From assembly GCA_023974075.1 (NCBI GenBank), contig JAMFTG010000142.1:62001-126000 (forward strand): a DNA stretch of 64,000 nt, in the 5' to 3' direction. The DNA comes from Chaenocephalus aceratus. Taxonomy: Eukaryota > Chordata > Actinopteri > Perciformes > Channichthyidae. The notes below the pieces were generated by a model. That model was not told the DNA's origin. It saw nothing but the letters and a program-made list of their open reading frames with translations, and did no database searches. This document shows, one piece after another, positions 1 through 60,844 of this stretch (position 1 is the first letter of the stretch; each line of letters starts with the position of its first letter). Made by a program: the position numbers and the translations under genes.

Positions 1-557
1 TATGATTTGTGGGGGTTACCCCTCTCCTGTAGTGTGTTACACCAGCGTGTCTGCAGGAGTCCTGGAGTCACATGTAAAACCTTTTAAGACCCTTTCCATA
101 CATTTTAAGACCTCATCGCCACTTCCAGTTCTAACCGGTTACCTTGGCGACACACTTTACCTCACATTGACTATACACAGTATTGATTGTCCTTCCTCCT
201 TATCTTCCAACCATTTGGACGCAGACTTGCATTTCCCCATAACGATGTTGCTTAGCAACCGGCGTAAACGGACCCTCGCGCTATCAAGCAGTGAGCGCGC
301 GACGTCCTGTTCTGATGACGTCAAACCCAACGGGATGCCATCAATAAACTCCACAGAATCCACTACACACCTACGCAATGACTACATTCAGGCAGACTGT
401 AGAACACAACCTCTTTGGACCATTTATATACTTATTGAAAACAAGCTACTAAATGTAATACCTTGGGAAATGCCGTTTAATACTTTTTAATAGACTTAAT
501 TTTCGCTAAATTGATTGATCAACTTGTAATACTTTGTAAGACCCCGCGGACCCCCTG
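1..557. mobile_element. Interspersed repeat of about 520 bp, copy 1 (cut by window edge)
   Basis: Near-identical to 51,790-52,318: both contain TTAAGACCCTTTCCATACAT, AACGATGTTGCTTAGCAACC and end in GACCCCGCGGACCCCCTG. The ends (CAGG.../...CCCCTG) are hAT-like but no clear target duplication was seen. The open frames here are by-products of the repeat. Confidence 0.75.
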
Positions 558-592
558 GAATCAAAGCAGAAAGATGATCAAAACAAACGTAC

Positions 593-17039
<16,447 letters not shown>

Positions 17040-17341
17040 CCTGTATCACACTTTACAAACTCATACACAATGCATCCGGTGAAGATATACACGCAGGGAC
17101 GTCTGTCCGACTCCTGCCTCTTGAAATGTTGATATGAAAACGCTGAGGAACTTCTTTACATGGGCGTGTAACAAACTGGCACTTCCGCAACTACGGCAGC
17201 CGCGAAGGCTCATTCCGCCCGGTGGTGTTTGTTCACACGTGTTTTTTAACCAGACAGTTTGTTGTCATTTGGTTGTGATCGCTAAATCCCGATACGTTCG
17301 GGTATTTCTTGCTTTTATTTTGCTTGCGCCATTATCTCAAA
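17040..17341. promoter_or_regulatory. Probable bidirectional GNPAT/C1orf131 promoter
   Basis: Only 302 bases separate the divergent start codons. The segment holds CACTTCCGCAACTACGGCAG (ETS-like ACTTCCG at about 17,181) and CATTCCGCCCGG, with local GC enrichment and no TATA box in an obvious place. This is typical of housekeeping divergent promoters. Transcription starts are not visible from sequence. Confidence 0.65.
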
Positions 17342-17408
17342 ATGAACGGGAAGGAAGACGAAGATTGTCTGTTTCTTGAAAACATTTTGGATAAACTTTA
17401 CGAGTTTG
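17342..17408 (+). CDS. C1orf131: C1orf131 exon 1
   Basis: The ATG in context CAAAATGA starts [20 protein letters not shown]. Donor GTAAGT after GAGTTTG. The LDKLYEF ending resembles the human N-terminal block. Confidence 0.85.
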
Positions 17409-20400
17409 GTAAGTGCTGTTAGCTGTCTATGCTAGGTTTACTAGCATGCATTAAAAGGCTGGTATTGTGTGTTAATAATGTCTCATTGGTTTAACCGTTG
17501 GTCCACTGGCCTAATACAACTGCTTAAAACAAGATCAAGGTATTCATTTAGTTATTTATGGCAATTTAACTCCGTATAGAGATTGAACTCACTCTATAGT
17601 TAGCCACTGTTAGCTTGATAGTATAATAACTCGCAACCATGGTGATTTTAGTCAACCTAGCGTAGATTTACACATGGTGCATTTGCAGTTTATAAAGACA
17701 TTCAGAAACAACAACATTCTAACAGTATATAAGATAATAGCTAGTACTCACGCACATATGCATTGTGTAATTTTTCTTATACATTTTGTATCTTTAACAC
17801 TTTTTAATGCATGCTTCTTGGATAATACTAAGCTGTCTTTGGCTCTTTTCTGTAACAAATGCAAATGTCCCCTCTGTGGGACGAATCAAGGGATTCTGAT
17901 GCGAACAATACACTGAGTCGCCACTTTATTAAGACCACCAGCAGAATCTAATGCAATACAATCTGTAAGACTTCCACTATCAACAACTTCACTAACATAT
18001 AAACAGTCATTATTGTATTGCTTAGATTGTCTGTGTAATTACCGCAACAAATGGTAATCATGTGTATCAAAAGTCGCAAAGAGTGGAATAATATTTGTAA
18101 TTCTTGCTTTTGTTTCTGCCTGATGGCGCAGATTATGGACCGGCATCAAAAAAGAAGAAGAATAAAAGAAAAAGATGTGAGGAAGAGGAGAAGGAGGTAC
18201 CTGCAGTCAACGATGTGTGCCGTGACTCTGAAGAAGCAGATCATGTTGGAACTGACGAGCAGCAACAAGTAAAGAGAGAACAAACAGGTGATGGCAACAC
18301 TCACATGTGAAAGACTTCATATCTTCTCTTGACTTCCAGGTTGAATCCAAAAGTCATCAGGGTTTTTTTTATATTCATGTTTAAATTGCTTAAACTTAAT
18401 AATATATAATCACTGCAGCTTTACATATATACATTTCTCATTAAATATGTTTTCTAACTCTCACTTCCTCCGGTAAAGCTTCCCCACTCCCTAGTTTCGC
18501 CTTAGCTGAACTTATGATGTGTTTTTCAGGTCCTGCCATCAAGCCGGCGAGCACTGTGGAGGTCGTAACGTTTCAGGACCCCAGAAAGAAACCAAGGATT
18601 AAACAGAAGCCTTTCTCCGACAAAAAGCCTGTAAGTCGACGCTGCTTTAGCTTTCTCCGTGTGCCTACACAAAGGACATCAATGACCCAAATCATTATGA
18701 TTAAGGTGCATTAATTGTACATTGGCTTGCCATGTTAGTGGTAAAGATTAAGTTGGAGTAGCATTTGTTTTTTAAAGTTTATGCATAATGGAAAATGTAG
18801 GACCAACACCAAATTGTTATATTAGATTAGATTACTTTATTGTCATTACAAAAATGCAAGCACAGTGTAACGAAATGTAACACTGATAAATCAAAATAAA
18901 TGATACAAAAATAAAGGTAAATAGATGGGAAATAGGAATAATAAATACAGTGAATACAGAATTGCGCTTCAGCACAGCACACGACAACAACTAGGCAGGA
19001 TGGGACAGCGTGGGGTTCATTGTCAGCAGTCTGACTGCTGAAGGGAAGAAGCTGTGCGTAGCCCTGGTTACGGTATATTGGTTTACTGTAAGTATTTAGG
19101 CTGTTCTGTATTCTTCTACCCTTCATGTTTGGTTATGTTTTACATTATGTGTTGCTTGTTAACACAAAAGGAGGTTTTGTTATTGAGTGGAAATATATTG
19201 ATTTACAGGATAGAACCGTGGCATTAAGGCTTATTTGAGAAGATAGAAAAGTAGTGGTGGGTGGAAGAGTAACGTTACTTTTCTTTTGCAAGGTGTGACA
19301 ACATGAAGCCACCGGGGTCTGATGCTGTTGTAACGAGAAGTGACACGATACCTCACTCAGTTTTACAACAAGTTGCAAACAAACAATGTTAGCAAGTGCA
19401 GAACGTTTGACATTTTAAAATCCAACCTCATCCATCATATCGACGTGTGACCTCTAGTTGACCCTCTCTGTTGATGCTCTTCCTGTCACCTCCCCTCACC
19501 TCTCCTCTTGTCTTTGTTGTCTTCTGTCCTCACCTCAAGGCTCCTCAGAAGATAACGGGGGAGAAGGAGAGCGACCAGCCAGAAGAACTCAGTTTGGAAA
19601 AGGTGACAGTTTAATGTTGTGTTTTTATGTTACATTTATACTTTCAGTGTTGCTGTTTTTGGAGATTGATTCTTCTCGTGGCTTCACTTTGTCGCCGCAT
19701 CGCTTTGTTGAGATTGTTATTTCTGTAATTATTATAATGTAGGTCTTTTAGAAGATGTCTGTTTTTTAATTCAAAGCTTCTATTAAGGTTTTCAAATGAA
19801 GCTTCAAAAAGTGTGTCGTCAGATTTTGTGACGTCAAACCCTATAAGAAAATACCAGATTTAAGCGGCTAACGGAAAACTGAATAAAGCTTCAAACGACC
19901 GGTGCAGCCCAAATATAATTAACTTTCAATCAGCCCAATTTCTATCTGTGATATGTTTGGCTTCATTCTGTATCTGTGTGTGTTCCACGTCAGGCCCGTC
20001 TTGAGGTCCATCGGTTTGGCATCACAGGATATAAGAAGGAGCAGCAGAGAGTGTTTGAGCAGGACCGAGCCGTCATGCTGGGAGCCAGAGTAAGAAGAAC
20101 AAATGAATACTTTTGGTGTTCATATTTACCGTACTTTTCGGACTATAAGCCACGACTTTTTTCCCCATTTTTTTCTGTACAGCTAGCGGCCACTAGGGAA
20201 CCTCCTAGATCTATGGATTTTACAGGTAACATTAACCACCTTTAACTCTATGGCAGGGGCGTCAAACTCAATTTCATCGCGGGCCACATCAGCATTATGG
20301 TTGCACTCAAAGGGCCGGTTGTGACTTTAAGACTTTATAAATATACATATATATATATATATTTAATATATATAAAATAGTGTATTATAATACATAACTT

Positions 20401-21749
20401 CCTGTGCATTGGATTATTACCGGATAGGGTAATAACTTCATAATTAACTATGTCTGAAAGCAGAAGTCCAGGGCAAATAATTGCAAGTCTCTTCAGTGCG
20501 CATGTCACAAAACAAGATGCATTGTGGGACATGTAGTTTATGGGCAACGTGCTCCTGTAAAGTGGCGTGTAACCGTATAATAAACTTATTATATTCTTTG
20601 TATGCTCTTGCGGGCCACATTGAATTAAGTCGCGGGCCGGATTGAAAGTGGAACCGAGAGACAGAACGAGAGCAAGACAGACGGACAATTTAGCTGCTGC
20701 GGCGGCTTATATGCAGGTGCGCTTTATAGTCCGAAAAGTACGGTAATAAGCATACCAGCCTTTTAAAAAAGCTGATTTACCAGTTCTTAACATAACTATT
20801 GTCTCTTTAATCAGCCTCCTAAGAAGGAATACACGAACTACAAGATGCTGCAGCAGCAGATCAAAGACAAGAAGCAGAAAGCAAGGGAGGAGGTGCAGCC
20901 GGTGAGACCTGCATGCCTTTAGTTACATCGATTAAAACGTATTAAAATAAACAATACAATGGTAATGAAAATACATAACCTTACTCTGAAATGTTCTTGT
21001 GCCCTGTTTTGTTTCTCTACAGGAGCTGAAGAAAAAGAAGAAGACCAGTAATCCGAGGTGGGTGAGACAGGTGTTTCTAAATATATCTGTGTCGAGATCA
21101 CAGAGTGGTGTAAAGAATAATGAAACAGACCCAGGCTCGAAACCACAAACCGTTGGTGTCAAGAAAATATAAATGATTTTCCATTTTCCATAATGATCTC
21201 TAAGTACTTCGGGGCAGAGCCTTCTCAGTGGCAGCCCCGAAGCTCTGGAACTCCCTCCCCCAAGACCTCCGTGAGTCTGAGTTCCTCACCCTGTTCCAGT
21301 CCCGCCTCAAAACCCACCTCTTCCACTCTCTATCCATAAGCCCCCCCCCCTCTCAATCAACTTCCTCCTGACTGCTTTTCTGTTGTGTTTTGTTTCTTTT
21401 TGGTTTTGTCTTTGTTTTTGTTTTGTTTGTCTACCCTCCCTCCCAAATGTAAAGCGTCTTTGGGTTCAGAAAAGCGCTATATAAAATTAATATATTATTA
21501 TTATTATTATTATTATTACTTCCGAGGCACAGAATGCATCCTTCTTTAACAACAATGAATCTTACCATCAGTGGTTAAACCCGTTTCCTGTGCTGCCGTT
21601 TCTCCTCCAGGGACAAGAAGAAGAGGGTGAGCTCTGGTTCTGGTTCTCGTTCTGAACCCTCAGGTCAGATGGGCCGCTTCAAGAACGGCATGTTGATCCT
21701 CAGCTCCAAGGAGATCCAGAACGTCAAAGGCAACAAGAAGCGCAAATAG
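17342..21749 (+). CDS. C1orf131: C1orf131-like nucleolar protein, complete, 8 coding exons
   Basis: CDS exons are 17342-17408, 18132-18287, 18530-18630, 19540-19602, 19994-20089, 20815-20901, 21023-21057 and 21611-21749, totalling 744 bases, or 247 residues plus TAG. Phases join throughout. The diagnostic block is [20 protein letters not shown] followed by AVMLGAR and [20 protein letters not shown], as in vertebrate C1orf131 (DUF4602). The protein is Lys-rich with basic runs near residues 27-38 and 190-205, suiting nucleolar RNA binding. The human protein has been placed in the small-subunit processome by cryo-EM, so a role in 18S rRNA maturation is likely by homology. Human is about 290 residues; this is shorter. 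The stop codon is immediately followed by GTGAGT, so the 3' UTR may be spliced. Confidence 0.9.
17812..17900. mobile_element. LINE 3'-tail fragment
   Basis: The same motif as 3,700-3,815 (AAGCTGTCTTTGGCTCTT, CCCCTCTGTGGGACGAATCA), in C1orf131 intron 1. Confidence 0.55.
18132..18287 (+). CDS. C1orf131: C1orf131 exon 2
   Basis: Encodes [15 protein letters not shown] followed by an acidic Glu-rich stretch. Donor GTGATG is non-ideal; the acceptor is GCGCAG. Confidence 0.8.
18530..18630 (+). CDS. C1orf131: C1orf131 exon 3
   Basis: Contains [19 protein letters not shown], a conserved C1orf131 block. Acceptor TTTTTCAG, donor GTAAGT. Confidence 0.88.
18825..19125. mobile_element. Fish LINE-like 3' fragment
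   Basis: Begins AGATTACTTTATTGTCATTA and contains GCAGTCTGACTGCTGAAGGG and AGAAGCTGTGCGTAGCCCTG, a frequent fish retroelement tail. It lies in C1orf131 intron 3. Family not assigned. Confidence 0.5.
19540..19602 (+). CDS. C1orf131: C1orf131 exon 4
   Basis: Twenty-one codons, from [10 protein letters not shown] to ELSLEK, in phase 0 on both sides. Acceptor CTCAAG, donor GTGACA. Confidence 0.75.
19994..20089 (+). CDS. C1orf131: C1orf131 exon 5, signature block
   Basis: Thirty-two codons beginning [18 protein letters not shown] and ending AVMLGAR, the best conserved part of the family. Donor GTAAGA. Confidence 0.93.
20127..20745. mobile_element. MITE TACCGTACTTTTCGGACTATA copy 2, with a nested truncated hAT MITE
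   Basis: The outer ends match 51,427-51,748. Inside, from 20,254, CAGGGGCGTCAAACTCAATT begins a copy of the hAT MITE seen at 29,331. That insert ends near 20,643 without its own terminus, and about 110 bases of the outer element are also missing, so the junction was deleted after insertion. Confidence 0.8.
20815..20901 (+). CDS. C1orf131: C1orf131 exon 6
   Basis: Twenty-nine codons, [20 protein letters not shown] and on. Acceptor TTAATCAG, donor GTGAGA. Confidence 0.92.
21023..21057 (+). CDS. C1orf131: C1orf131 exon 7
   Basis: A short lysine-rich exon, [12 protein letters not shown] with a split last codon. Acceptor CTCTACAG, donor GTGGGT. Confidence 0.82.
21205..21515 (+). mobile_element. 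L2-like LINE 3' end
   Basis: The plus-strand frame reads [20 protein letters not shown], followed by a non-coding tail with AAGCGTCTTTGGGTTCAGAA and GCGCTATATAAA, then an (ATT)n run to about 21,515. A typical truncated L2 tail, in C1orf131 intron 7. Confidence 0.8.
21611..21749 (+). CDS. C1orf131: C1orf131 exon 8 with stop
   Basis: Encodes the C-terminus including [18 protein letters not shown] and a final basic NKKRK, then TAG at 21747-21749. GTGAGT follows directly. Confidence 0.9.
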
Positions 21750-22064
21750 GTGAGTGGGTTCTTCTACTTTGCGCTAATGATGGAGAGAAATGAAAAAGGA
21801 CAGCTGCCGTTCTTATCTTGGGACTCAAAGATAATTCAGATATTTGGAATTTTGATTTTATGATCTAATCATCTATAGTCAGTAGATGTTGGTCAGCATG
21901 CCCCCAGTTTAAAGACACAGAAAGTGAACCGCTGTGGACAAAGGCACCACAGCCGTATTTTTCCACCTCAACAAATCAGTTTAGACACTATATTTTAAAT
22001 GCTTTACTCTCCGATAGTCCTTTCTGACAGGGAACTGAAGTCAACAGCCAGACTAGCCTAATTT

Positions 22065-22896
22065 AAAGGTCACCTATCATGCTATTTGTAGGCAATAGCA
22101 CAGGTCTCAGATATATACAAATATATCAAAAAACATGTCTATGAAGTGTTTTGCTCAAACTACCAAACGGATCACCCATTCTAGCCATGCCTCTATTTCA
22201 CTTCCTGTTTCAAAAGTGCTGATAGAATAGAATCGTTTAATGTCATTATACATGTACAATGAGATTATAATAAATGCTTCTCCCTTTCAAGGGTACCATC
22301 AAAACAAAAACAAAACATCACAACATAAGACAACAAAATAACAAAACAAAATACACGCAGCATACATACTTAGGAATAAGGAATTTTTTGATTTGGGGTA
22401 TAAAGCTTTAAAAAGATTGATTTAAAAAAAAGGAGGGGGCGGAGCTTATGCGGGACCCGGCAGCTACCGTCTAAACTAAATGCTGCCGTGATGAAACGCC
22501 ATATCATGGATTATCAAGGATCTAAAACAGTCTGGAGCTCAAAGGCTTTCTCTCTTGCCGGTTATACCACAAGGTGAGTTCTTTTTTACTTCCTGCTTCT
22601 TCACACACATGCTCTCCAGTACAGGTTAGCTCTGAGTGTTAGCCATGCTAATGTAAACACCGACCATATTACGTCCAAAACAGTCGGGCATTGTTTCTGA
22701 TAGCAACGTTTCTGATTGGGCCGTGGGTCCACATTTCGGATATTACGTCATATCGGACGCAAATCTGGATCAGCTCCGCTGTAGCCCCGTTTTTAGAGAT
22801 TTGGGTACAGAGGAAAAGAGAGAGGGTTTTATTTTCTGACGCTATAGTTATATATAAAGACATCAAAGAGTGCATTTTGCATGATAGGTCCCCTTT
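22065..22896. mobile_element. Long relative of the satellite-bearing MITE, without array
   Basis: Ends AAAGGTCACCTATCATGC and GCATGATAGGTCCCCTTT are inverted repeats of about 18 bp. The left body shares ACAGGTCTCAGATATATACA and AAAGTGCTGAT with the satellite copies. A LINE-like segment (GAATAGAATCGTTTAATGTC) interrupts it from about 22,208. No 37-bp array is present. Confidence 0.75.
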
Positions 22897-23081
22897 AACT
22901 CAAAAGCTGTCTACCGATACCTCGATCTGTTAATTTGTGTTATCGTGCAACTTTGTAGTACTCAAACTAAGCCTATAAAATCACACAATAACACTGACAA
23001 GCTATCCAGTGGAGGCAGCTGTAGACCATCCATTGATAAAGTAAGCATACTGAGCACATGTGTCAATGTTTATGTTTGTAG

Positions 23082-23340
23082 GTGAGCGACTAAATCCTCC
23101 AGGATAGAGGAAACAGAATGGAGCCGAGGACGAACGGCCGTCAGTGACTCGGCTGACTCCAGGACGGTTTGGATCCGCGCTAAATCCAACCCGAGGCTGT
23201 TTCCAGAGGAGAACATCAGAAAGTGGGCGGACATGGCTCCGCTTTACCAGCCTCCAAAATGGACCCTGAATGCGCTCAGTGGGAGGACGCCAGTGAACAC
23301 AACTGGAGACTCTTGTGAAATAATTTTCCATCACAGTTAA
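23082..23340 (+). other. Possible spliced 3' UTR exon of C1orf131
   Basis: TTTATGTTTGTAG is a plausible acceptor and the donor directly after the C1orf131 stop would feed it. The segment is GC-richer than its surroundings and has no long plus-strand frame. No strong AATAAA is seen on the plus strand, so this is speculative. Confidence 0.3.
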
Positions 23341-23341
23341 T

Positions 23342-26300
23342 TTATTTTGTTTTTATAAATAACAACAAAAAAAGACATTTCAGTTTCTCGTGTTTTACAC
23401 TGCAAAGGTTTTTAAATGATGTTACAATGCATTTCTCATATACAAACCATGAAGTCGTACAAAACATTTACATTGGCAGGGAGAGGAGGGGATCATTACG
23501 GGACAGACGGGGGGTGATAGTTAAAAAAAAAACATGTGATTCACACACAAGCAGACATGTTCATGAAGAAACACACAAAGTCTCTCATTGTAAACCCTTA
23601 TTCACACGAGTTCTTGACACCTGAAGACACTCCGTTCATGGTGTAAACATTTCAGATCATTACAGAAAACCAGATCTCGTCACTTTAAAGGGAAAACACT
23701 AAAAAAGTCGATGGTTTCCGAGCGATAAAGATGGCGAAACAAGAGGTGTGATCTGGCAGTGTGCGGCTGGGTGAGGTCACAAATTCTCACACCGTTTTCT
23801 CGAAGCAGCTTTTGTATAATTTATACATTAAAAAAAAAAGTGTGTAAAGAAATATGAAGCTCATCTGCAGCACATTGTTTCAAGCTGTAAGCAAATCTGT
23901 TTCACGTTGAGATTCTGTAGCCAACCATAGACAGTAAATATATATATCATCAGAAGCCGTTCAACTTTAATATTGAACAAATTGAAGAGGGCACTATACA
24001 AAATAAAATAAATATATTTACATACTTTATAGAGTAAATACATCTGGCATTCTTTAAAGAGCTCAAAGCAGTGACATGCTTGCCCCAGCATTATATCTTG
24101 AATTAAATTAAATCTCACATTCATGGGTGGGTAAGTGTGGGGTAAAGGGACATGCCGTACAAGCACTCTCACTATACCATATCTAGACAGGAGTGACTTT
24201 AAATAAGCGTTCTGTTTGTATCTGTCACATTGGGTATTGTTTTAATATATTCATTTAATTGTATTCAGAAAGAAAAAAGCATATTTTACCTGATAGAAAG
24301 TCTGACTTCCTGAATCTCCACCTACACACTTAGTATTAGCTATTATTCCCTTCCTTCCTCTGCATCCTTTCTGACATCATCACAGCCTGCAGGCATGTTC
24401 CCCAAATCCTCTTTCAGACTTTCAGATGAATGAAAGATTCACCTTTGGTTATCAGAGAGATGTCTCCCTTTGCTCGTGGGCCTAAAGTCTAAATTCCTGG
24501 TTGCAGCAAAGTTTAGCTCGGGGCAGATTTCTCTTCTGATGGGGTGGCGGTCAGGGCAGCCTCACATCAGGCCAAAGTCAGCGGCATGTGGTAAACTAGC
24601 GGTCTGGTGCACGTCAGGAAAAAAATCCCCTTTGGCGGAGAGTTTGATGTTTGAGTTCTGGATCGGGAGAAACTGCTCCAAATCCTGACTTTGACACTAA
24701 TGCTGCATTCAAGTCACGTGGGAAATATGGGAACTGTAGGCGCCAGTTTCAGTTGGTAGACGATACAGAATTCCAATTCATAATCAAATAAAATGGTTTT
24801 CTTTTGGACTATAATGCCTGGATTTATTGTTAGTAATGAAATGCTTAATTAGAGCTAAGAAAAAATGCTTCTCTTGGCCACTTGAGGGCAGCAGAAACAC
24901 AAGCGTTGATAACACATCATCTTTTAACCTGATGATCTTGTTAGAAAATGGTAGCTTATTCAGCGGATACAGAGCAATGTGGACACTTCTTATGTGTTGT
25001 GTGTTTAGCCAATAGACACATTTAGCCTAAATATTGTCTCTCTTTGAGCTAATTTCTTTGGTTTTCGCTCATGAGGGAGAAATCTGGTTCAGACGCTAAG
25101 GATGTCCTTATGTTTAGTGCTGGACACGTAGGCTGCGTTGTTTTATCTACTTTTTAGGTCAAGATCAAGAAAACCAAAAAATGAGCAGAAAGACACCAAA
25201 ACGCTCGGTTGACAGGGTGGGTATTCTCTGTGGGTTCATCACTTTAAGTGACCCGTTTCACATATGGTCCATTGTTGTCATTATAAGAGTATGGATTTTA
25301 GCCACTGTAAATTTATATTTCCCACATAATATGAATGCAGCATCAAATCAAATAATCCAGTTAAAGTAGAAGGGCTCCGCAGACTTCCCTAACACACCTG
25401 CAGTTTGTAACATTAAAGGTAACCAGTTTGATACATGATAAATAAATACATAATACCATCTCCATCTCCCAACAAAAAGCTCTCTAAATATTCTTCAGTA
25501 GTAGAACCTTTTGAATACAAAAATTAAAGATATTACCTTATTCTACTCTATTGTTCTACAATTAAATTGATTCTTTAAAAAAATAAGGTACAGGTTAACA
25601 CATTTTATAATGTCCCTGCTGTTGTATTGAAAGAAGACCTCATGAATTCCAATGAGAAATACATATATTATTATTATTATTATTATAGTTACCTGCCATA
25701 TTTGAAGTTGGTGTTAAACTGCGAGTTAAAAATAATACAGGTTGGGTAAGTAAGTATTTGCTCCCTGCAATCACAGATATTTGATATAAAATCTTGTAAA
25801 ATGTAAATGACCGCTATTTTGTGTCCCTGATTAGACTTTTGAATATCATGAAAGCTGATCAAACGAGTGAGAGTAAAATAATCTGACAACTCTACAGATA
25901 GATGTGCCACTGTTCTTTAAAAAGCCACAGATTAAAGGTATAATACACAGTCCGCTGAGATCAAACAGGATTAGTTCATTAATCCTGTCGTTGCCACGGC
26001 CCACCAGCAGGGGGCGAGCTGTCGTAACAATTGGCTTTCACATAGCAAAGACAGAAATACAGACCACTATTTACAATACAGCCTCAGATATTTTGTAAAC
26101 TTGTTCAACGCTTAATCCATGCTTTATATCACACATCATCATCATCATCAGTATTTACACTTCTTTGTTGATTTCCATTCTCTCAAAAACCCACTTTCTG
26201 TATGGCAGGTGTCTTCTCTCTCACTCACAACATTATAGGGGTTATACATATTTCAGATAGGTTAAAAAGATTAATTTAAACATTTCCATCCTCCACTGCA

Positions 26301-27973
26301 ATGAATTATATATACATGGGTAATGTAAAACAAACACATTTTAACCGTAGTCACAGTGGTGTGGTTGAATGTTGAAGCTACTCCTCAGGTGAGAAGTGCA
26401 GCAGCAGCTTCACCTGATGTGACTTTGTGAGCACGACACATCTCAGATGCCTGAAAGCGATTCTACAGAGAGACTGAGAGATGAGCACAGAGGGACATGA
26501 GACAACCGCACTCTCCTCATCCACCTTTTGATATATTATAGTAGCTGTTGGTCTTATGAAACAAAACAAAAAAGAGAGAGAGGCCCAGTTTGTTGTTGGA
26601 ATCCATCCCTCGAGGTGGAAACATTTCCTCGAAGACGAGGAGAACCCAGAGCTGGGAGAGGCTGCAGGGAAAGCTTCAAGGAAGGAAATGACTTTTCACC
26701 TCACTTTGGTTCATTCAACTAGAAGAGGTACACGCAACTGTGTCGTTATGGCAACCAAATGAAAAAAAAAACCCGACACGGATATTTTAACCTTTTATCG
26801 CAATGACATGCCGTTTAGTCATTCTGCTGTTCAGACAATGTTATTTGAAAATAACTTAATTTTTAATTTAAAAGTGAGGATCCCAACGTTTATGTTCAAT
26901 TTAAATCCAGCCATTAAAACATGGAGTCTTCGGATCGATGAATTCATCAGTCCAAAATCTATATAGATGTTAAAGGGGCGAGAGAAACTCCCTCTGGGGG
27001 TAACTTTGGGATTTTAGCCTTTGCAGACCATTTACATGCACTAAAACCTATATACCGTTAAAAAAAGAAAAGTATAAAATGGCCCCTTTAAAAAAAAAAG
27101 ATGACAAGCCAACTTCAAATTGCACAACAAATCCTCACGTACTGACTGACAAAAGAAAGCACAAAAACAAAGTAACTAAATAAGACCTTTTCCCCTGCAG
27201 GGTTTCCCATGCCCTGCCGATCTGTCTCTGAGAAATGAAATGGAGTCGAGCCCAATCCTTCCCGGCGTTTAGTGTGTAAACCTTTTTGACAAACGGCACC
27301 AAACAGCCTTTGAATGCGATAAAGAAGGAGGAACACCAGAACAGGCCGCGCTGACGGAGCCACGAAAGAGAGCGCTGAAAGAGAAGCTTTTAAATATTCC
27401 ATGAGAGAAAAACATCCTGCGGTGCCGCCGCTACAAAACACTCTCTTCATGTAGTTTTACCTTGAGAGCTGGAAAGACGCCTGAGAGAGAGGCGGAGCAA
27501 CAGTAAGCACCGAGGATTCCTTTTCTCCTGCTCTTCCTAAAAGCACTTTGTTCTCCAGCAGCTTTAGAAACGGATGGTGACGGTTTCTCCTGATGGTACG
27601 CGTGAAAGATAAATAGAAGCACAACATTGTTTCACTGCGAGGGCGGATTGGTTTCGTCTCAGGTCCGGGGGAAAATACTGTGATTTCCTTTTTGTTGAAA
27701 AGCTGGACAAATAAAATAAAAGATGGTCGCATCCCGGAGTTTGAGGAGTTAAATCTGCGAAGTATGGCAATCCACGGTAACTCCAGTTCTCTCTGTCGTC
27801 ATAGAGCCAATAGAAACCATGATGTTGTTCTTTCATCCCACATTTTGGAGCAGGTTTCATGTTGACGTGTATCCAAGAGAAAGGGCACCTTGAGAGGGGT
27901 GGGATAGTCTCATCTGATGTGACTCAAAATGTGGGAGCAAACTGCCTGTGACGTGGCTGCGAGGGAGGGTCTC
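23342..27973 (-). other. Probable long 3' UTR of TRIM67
   Basis: No convincing coding sequence on either strand over 4.6 kb. It is AT-rich and largely free of the repeats that fill the introns. On the minus strand an AATAAA lies at 23,342-23,347, a candidate poly(A) signal converging with C1orf131. Small simple repeats (ATT at 25,668-25,686, CAT at 26,137-26,151) are present. The UTR extent is inferred. Confidence 0.45.
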
Positions 27974-59906
<31,933 letters not shown>

Positions 59907-59929
59907 TTATTAATAATCTATTCATAAAC

Positions 59930-60844
59930 ATGGCGACGAAAATAGATCTGGTGGTTTTTTCTTTATTCAGCTCACAGCTTTGTGTTTGTTCCCGATATGC
60001 TAATGAGACCCAGATCCATTTCTGTTTCCACCACCCGTTAGTATACAGTGTTAATTACTTCAATACACTGCAGAACAACGATTCATACATCATATTACCC
60101 ATTCTTTATACAACGCCCACTAATATCACTCAAGCTACATACCCATACAAATTAAAAATAACATTGAGTTCACAGAAGTGTTTTTGCTAACGAAATATAA
60201 TTAAATCTTGTTTTTGTTTAGCTAAATCCTATGTGGAGGGCTTCCTTTGACATTGTGACGGGGCTCTATTTCTCCGTTCAAAAAACACTGGCCTCGTCGG
60301 TTGGGTTAAGCTCCAAAACTTTATTTACAGCAACAAAAACAAAAAAGGAACCAGCACAATTTAAACAACAAAATAAATGTCCAAAACAGGCCGTCCATCA
60401 CTCATCGAGTAGACATGCTCTGGTTGCCTCTCTCCCGAACATGTCCCAGCTGTTGCCTTCTGCAACATTCTTCCAGGGCCAACCCGTAGCCCCTCCCACC
60501 AGGCTTACCGTCAACAGGTGACAACAATTACCCTCCAAACCACATTTCAACATAAAAAACGACCCAAACATAAACAGGTTAACCACCTCTTAATATAATT
60601 ATTCCCCATAATTAACACACGTAAATTAAATAACTGCAGGTTCATAGCAGGAATTCAAAACACGGAAGTGATGCGCGTCCGTCTTTTCTCCGAAATGTTT
60701 GGTGTGTGCGTGTGTGCCGGCTGTCAGTGGCGGAGTCAGTCACTCATGTGATCCGCTCCGTCACAGACATGTAAACACTTTTGAACAAGCTTCTCCTGTT
60801 AGCAAGAAGATGCGTTTTATTTCAGGGGATCATCCTTACTGTTA
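59930..60844. other. TRIM67 intron, no recognised feature
   Basis: Frames here have no recognisable domain. The 60,240-60,600 stretch (AAACTTTATTTACAGCAACA) may be an unclassified retroelement end. Confidence 0.4.

Noticed and set aside
23002..23334. 110-residue minus-strand frame as a gene
   Set aside because: No recognisable domain, no conserved block, and it lies in the convergent 3' regions of two genes.
60231..60521. 96-residue plus-strand frame
   Set aside because: No domain and repeat-like composition, with no splice or start context supporting it.
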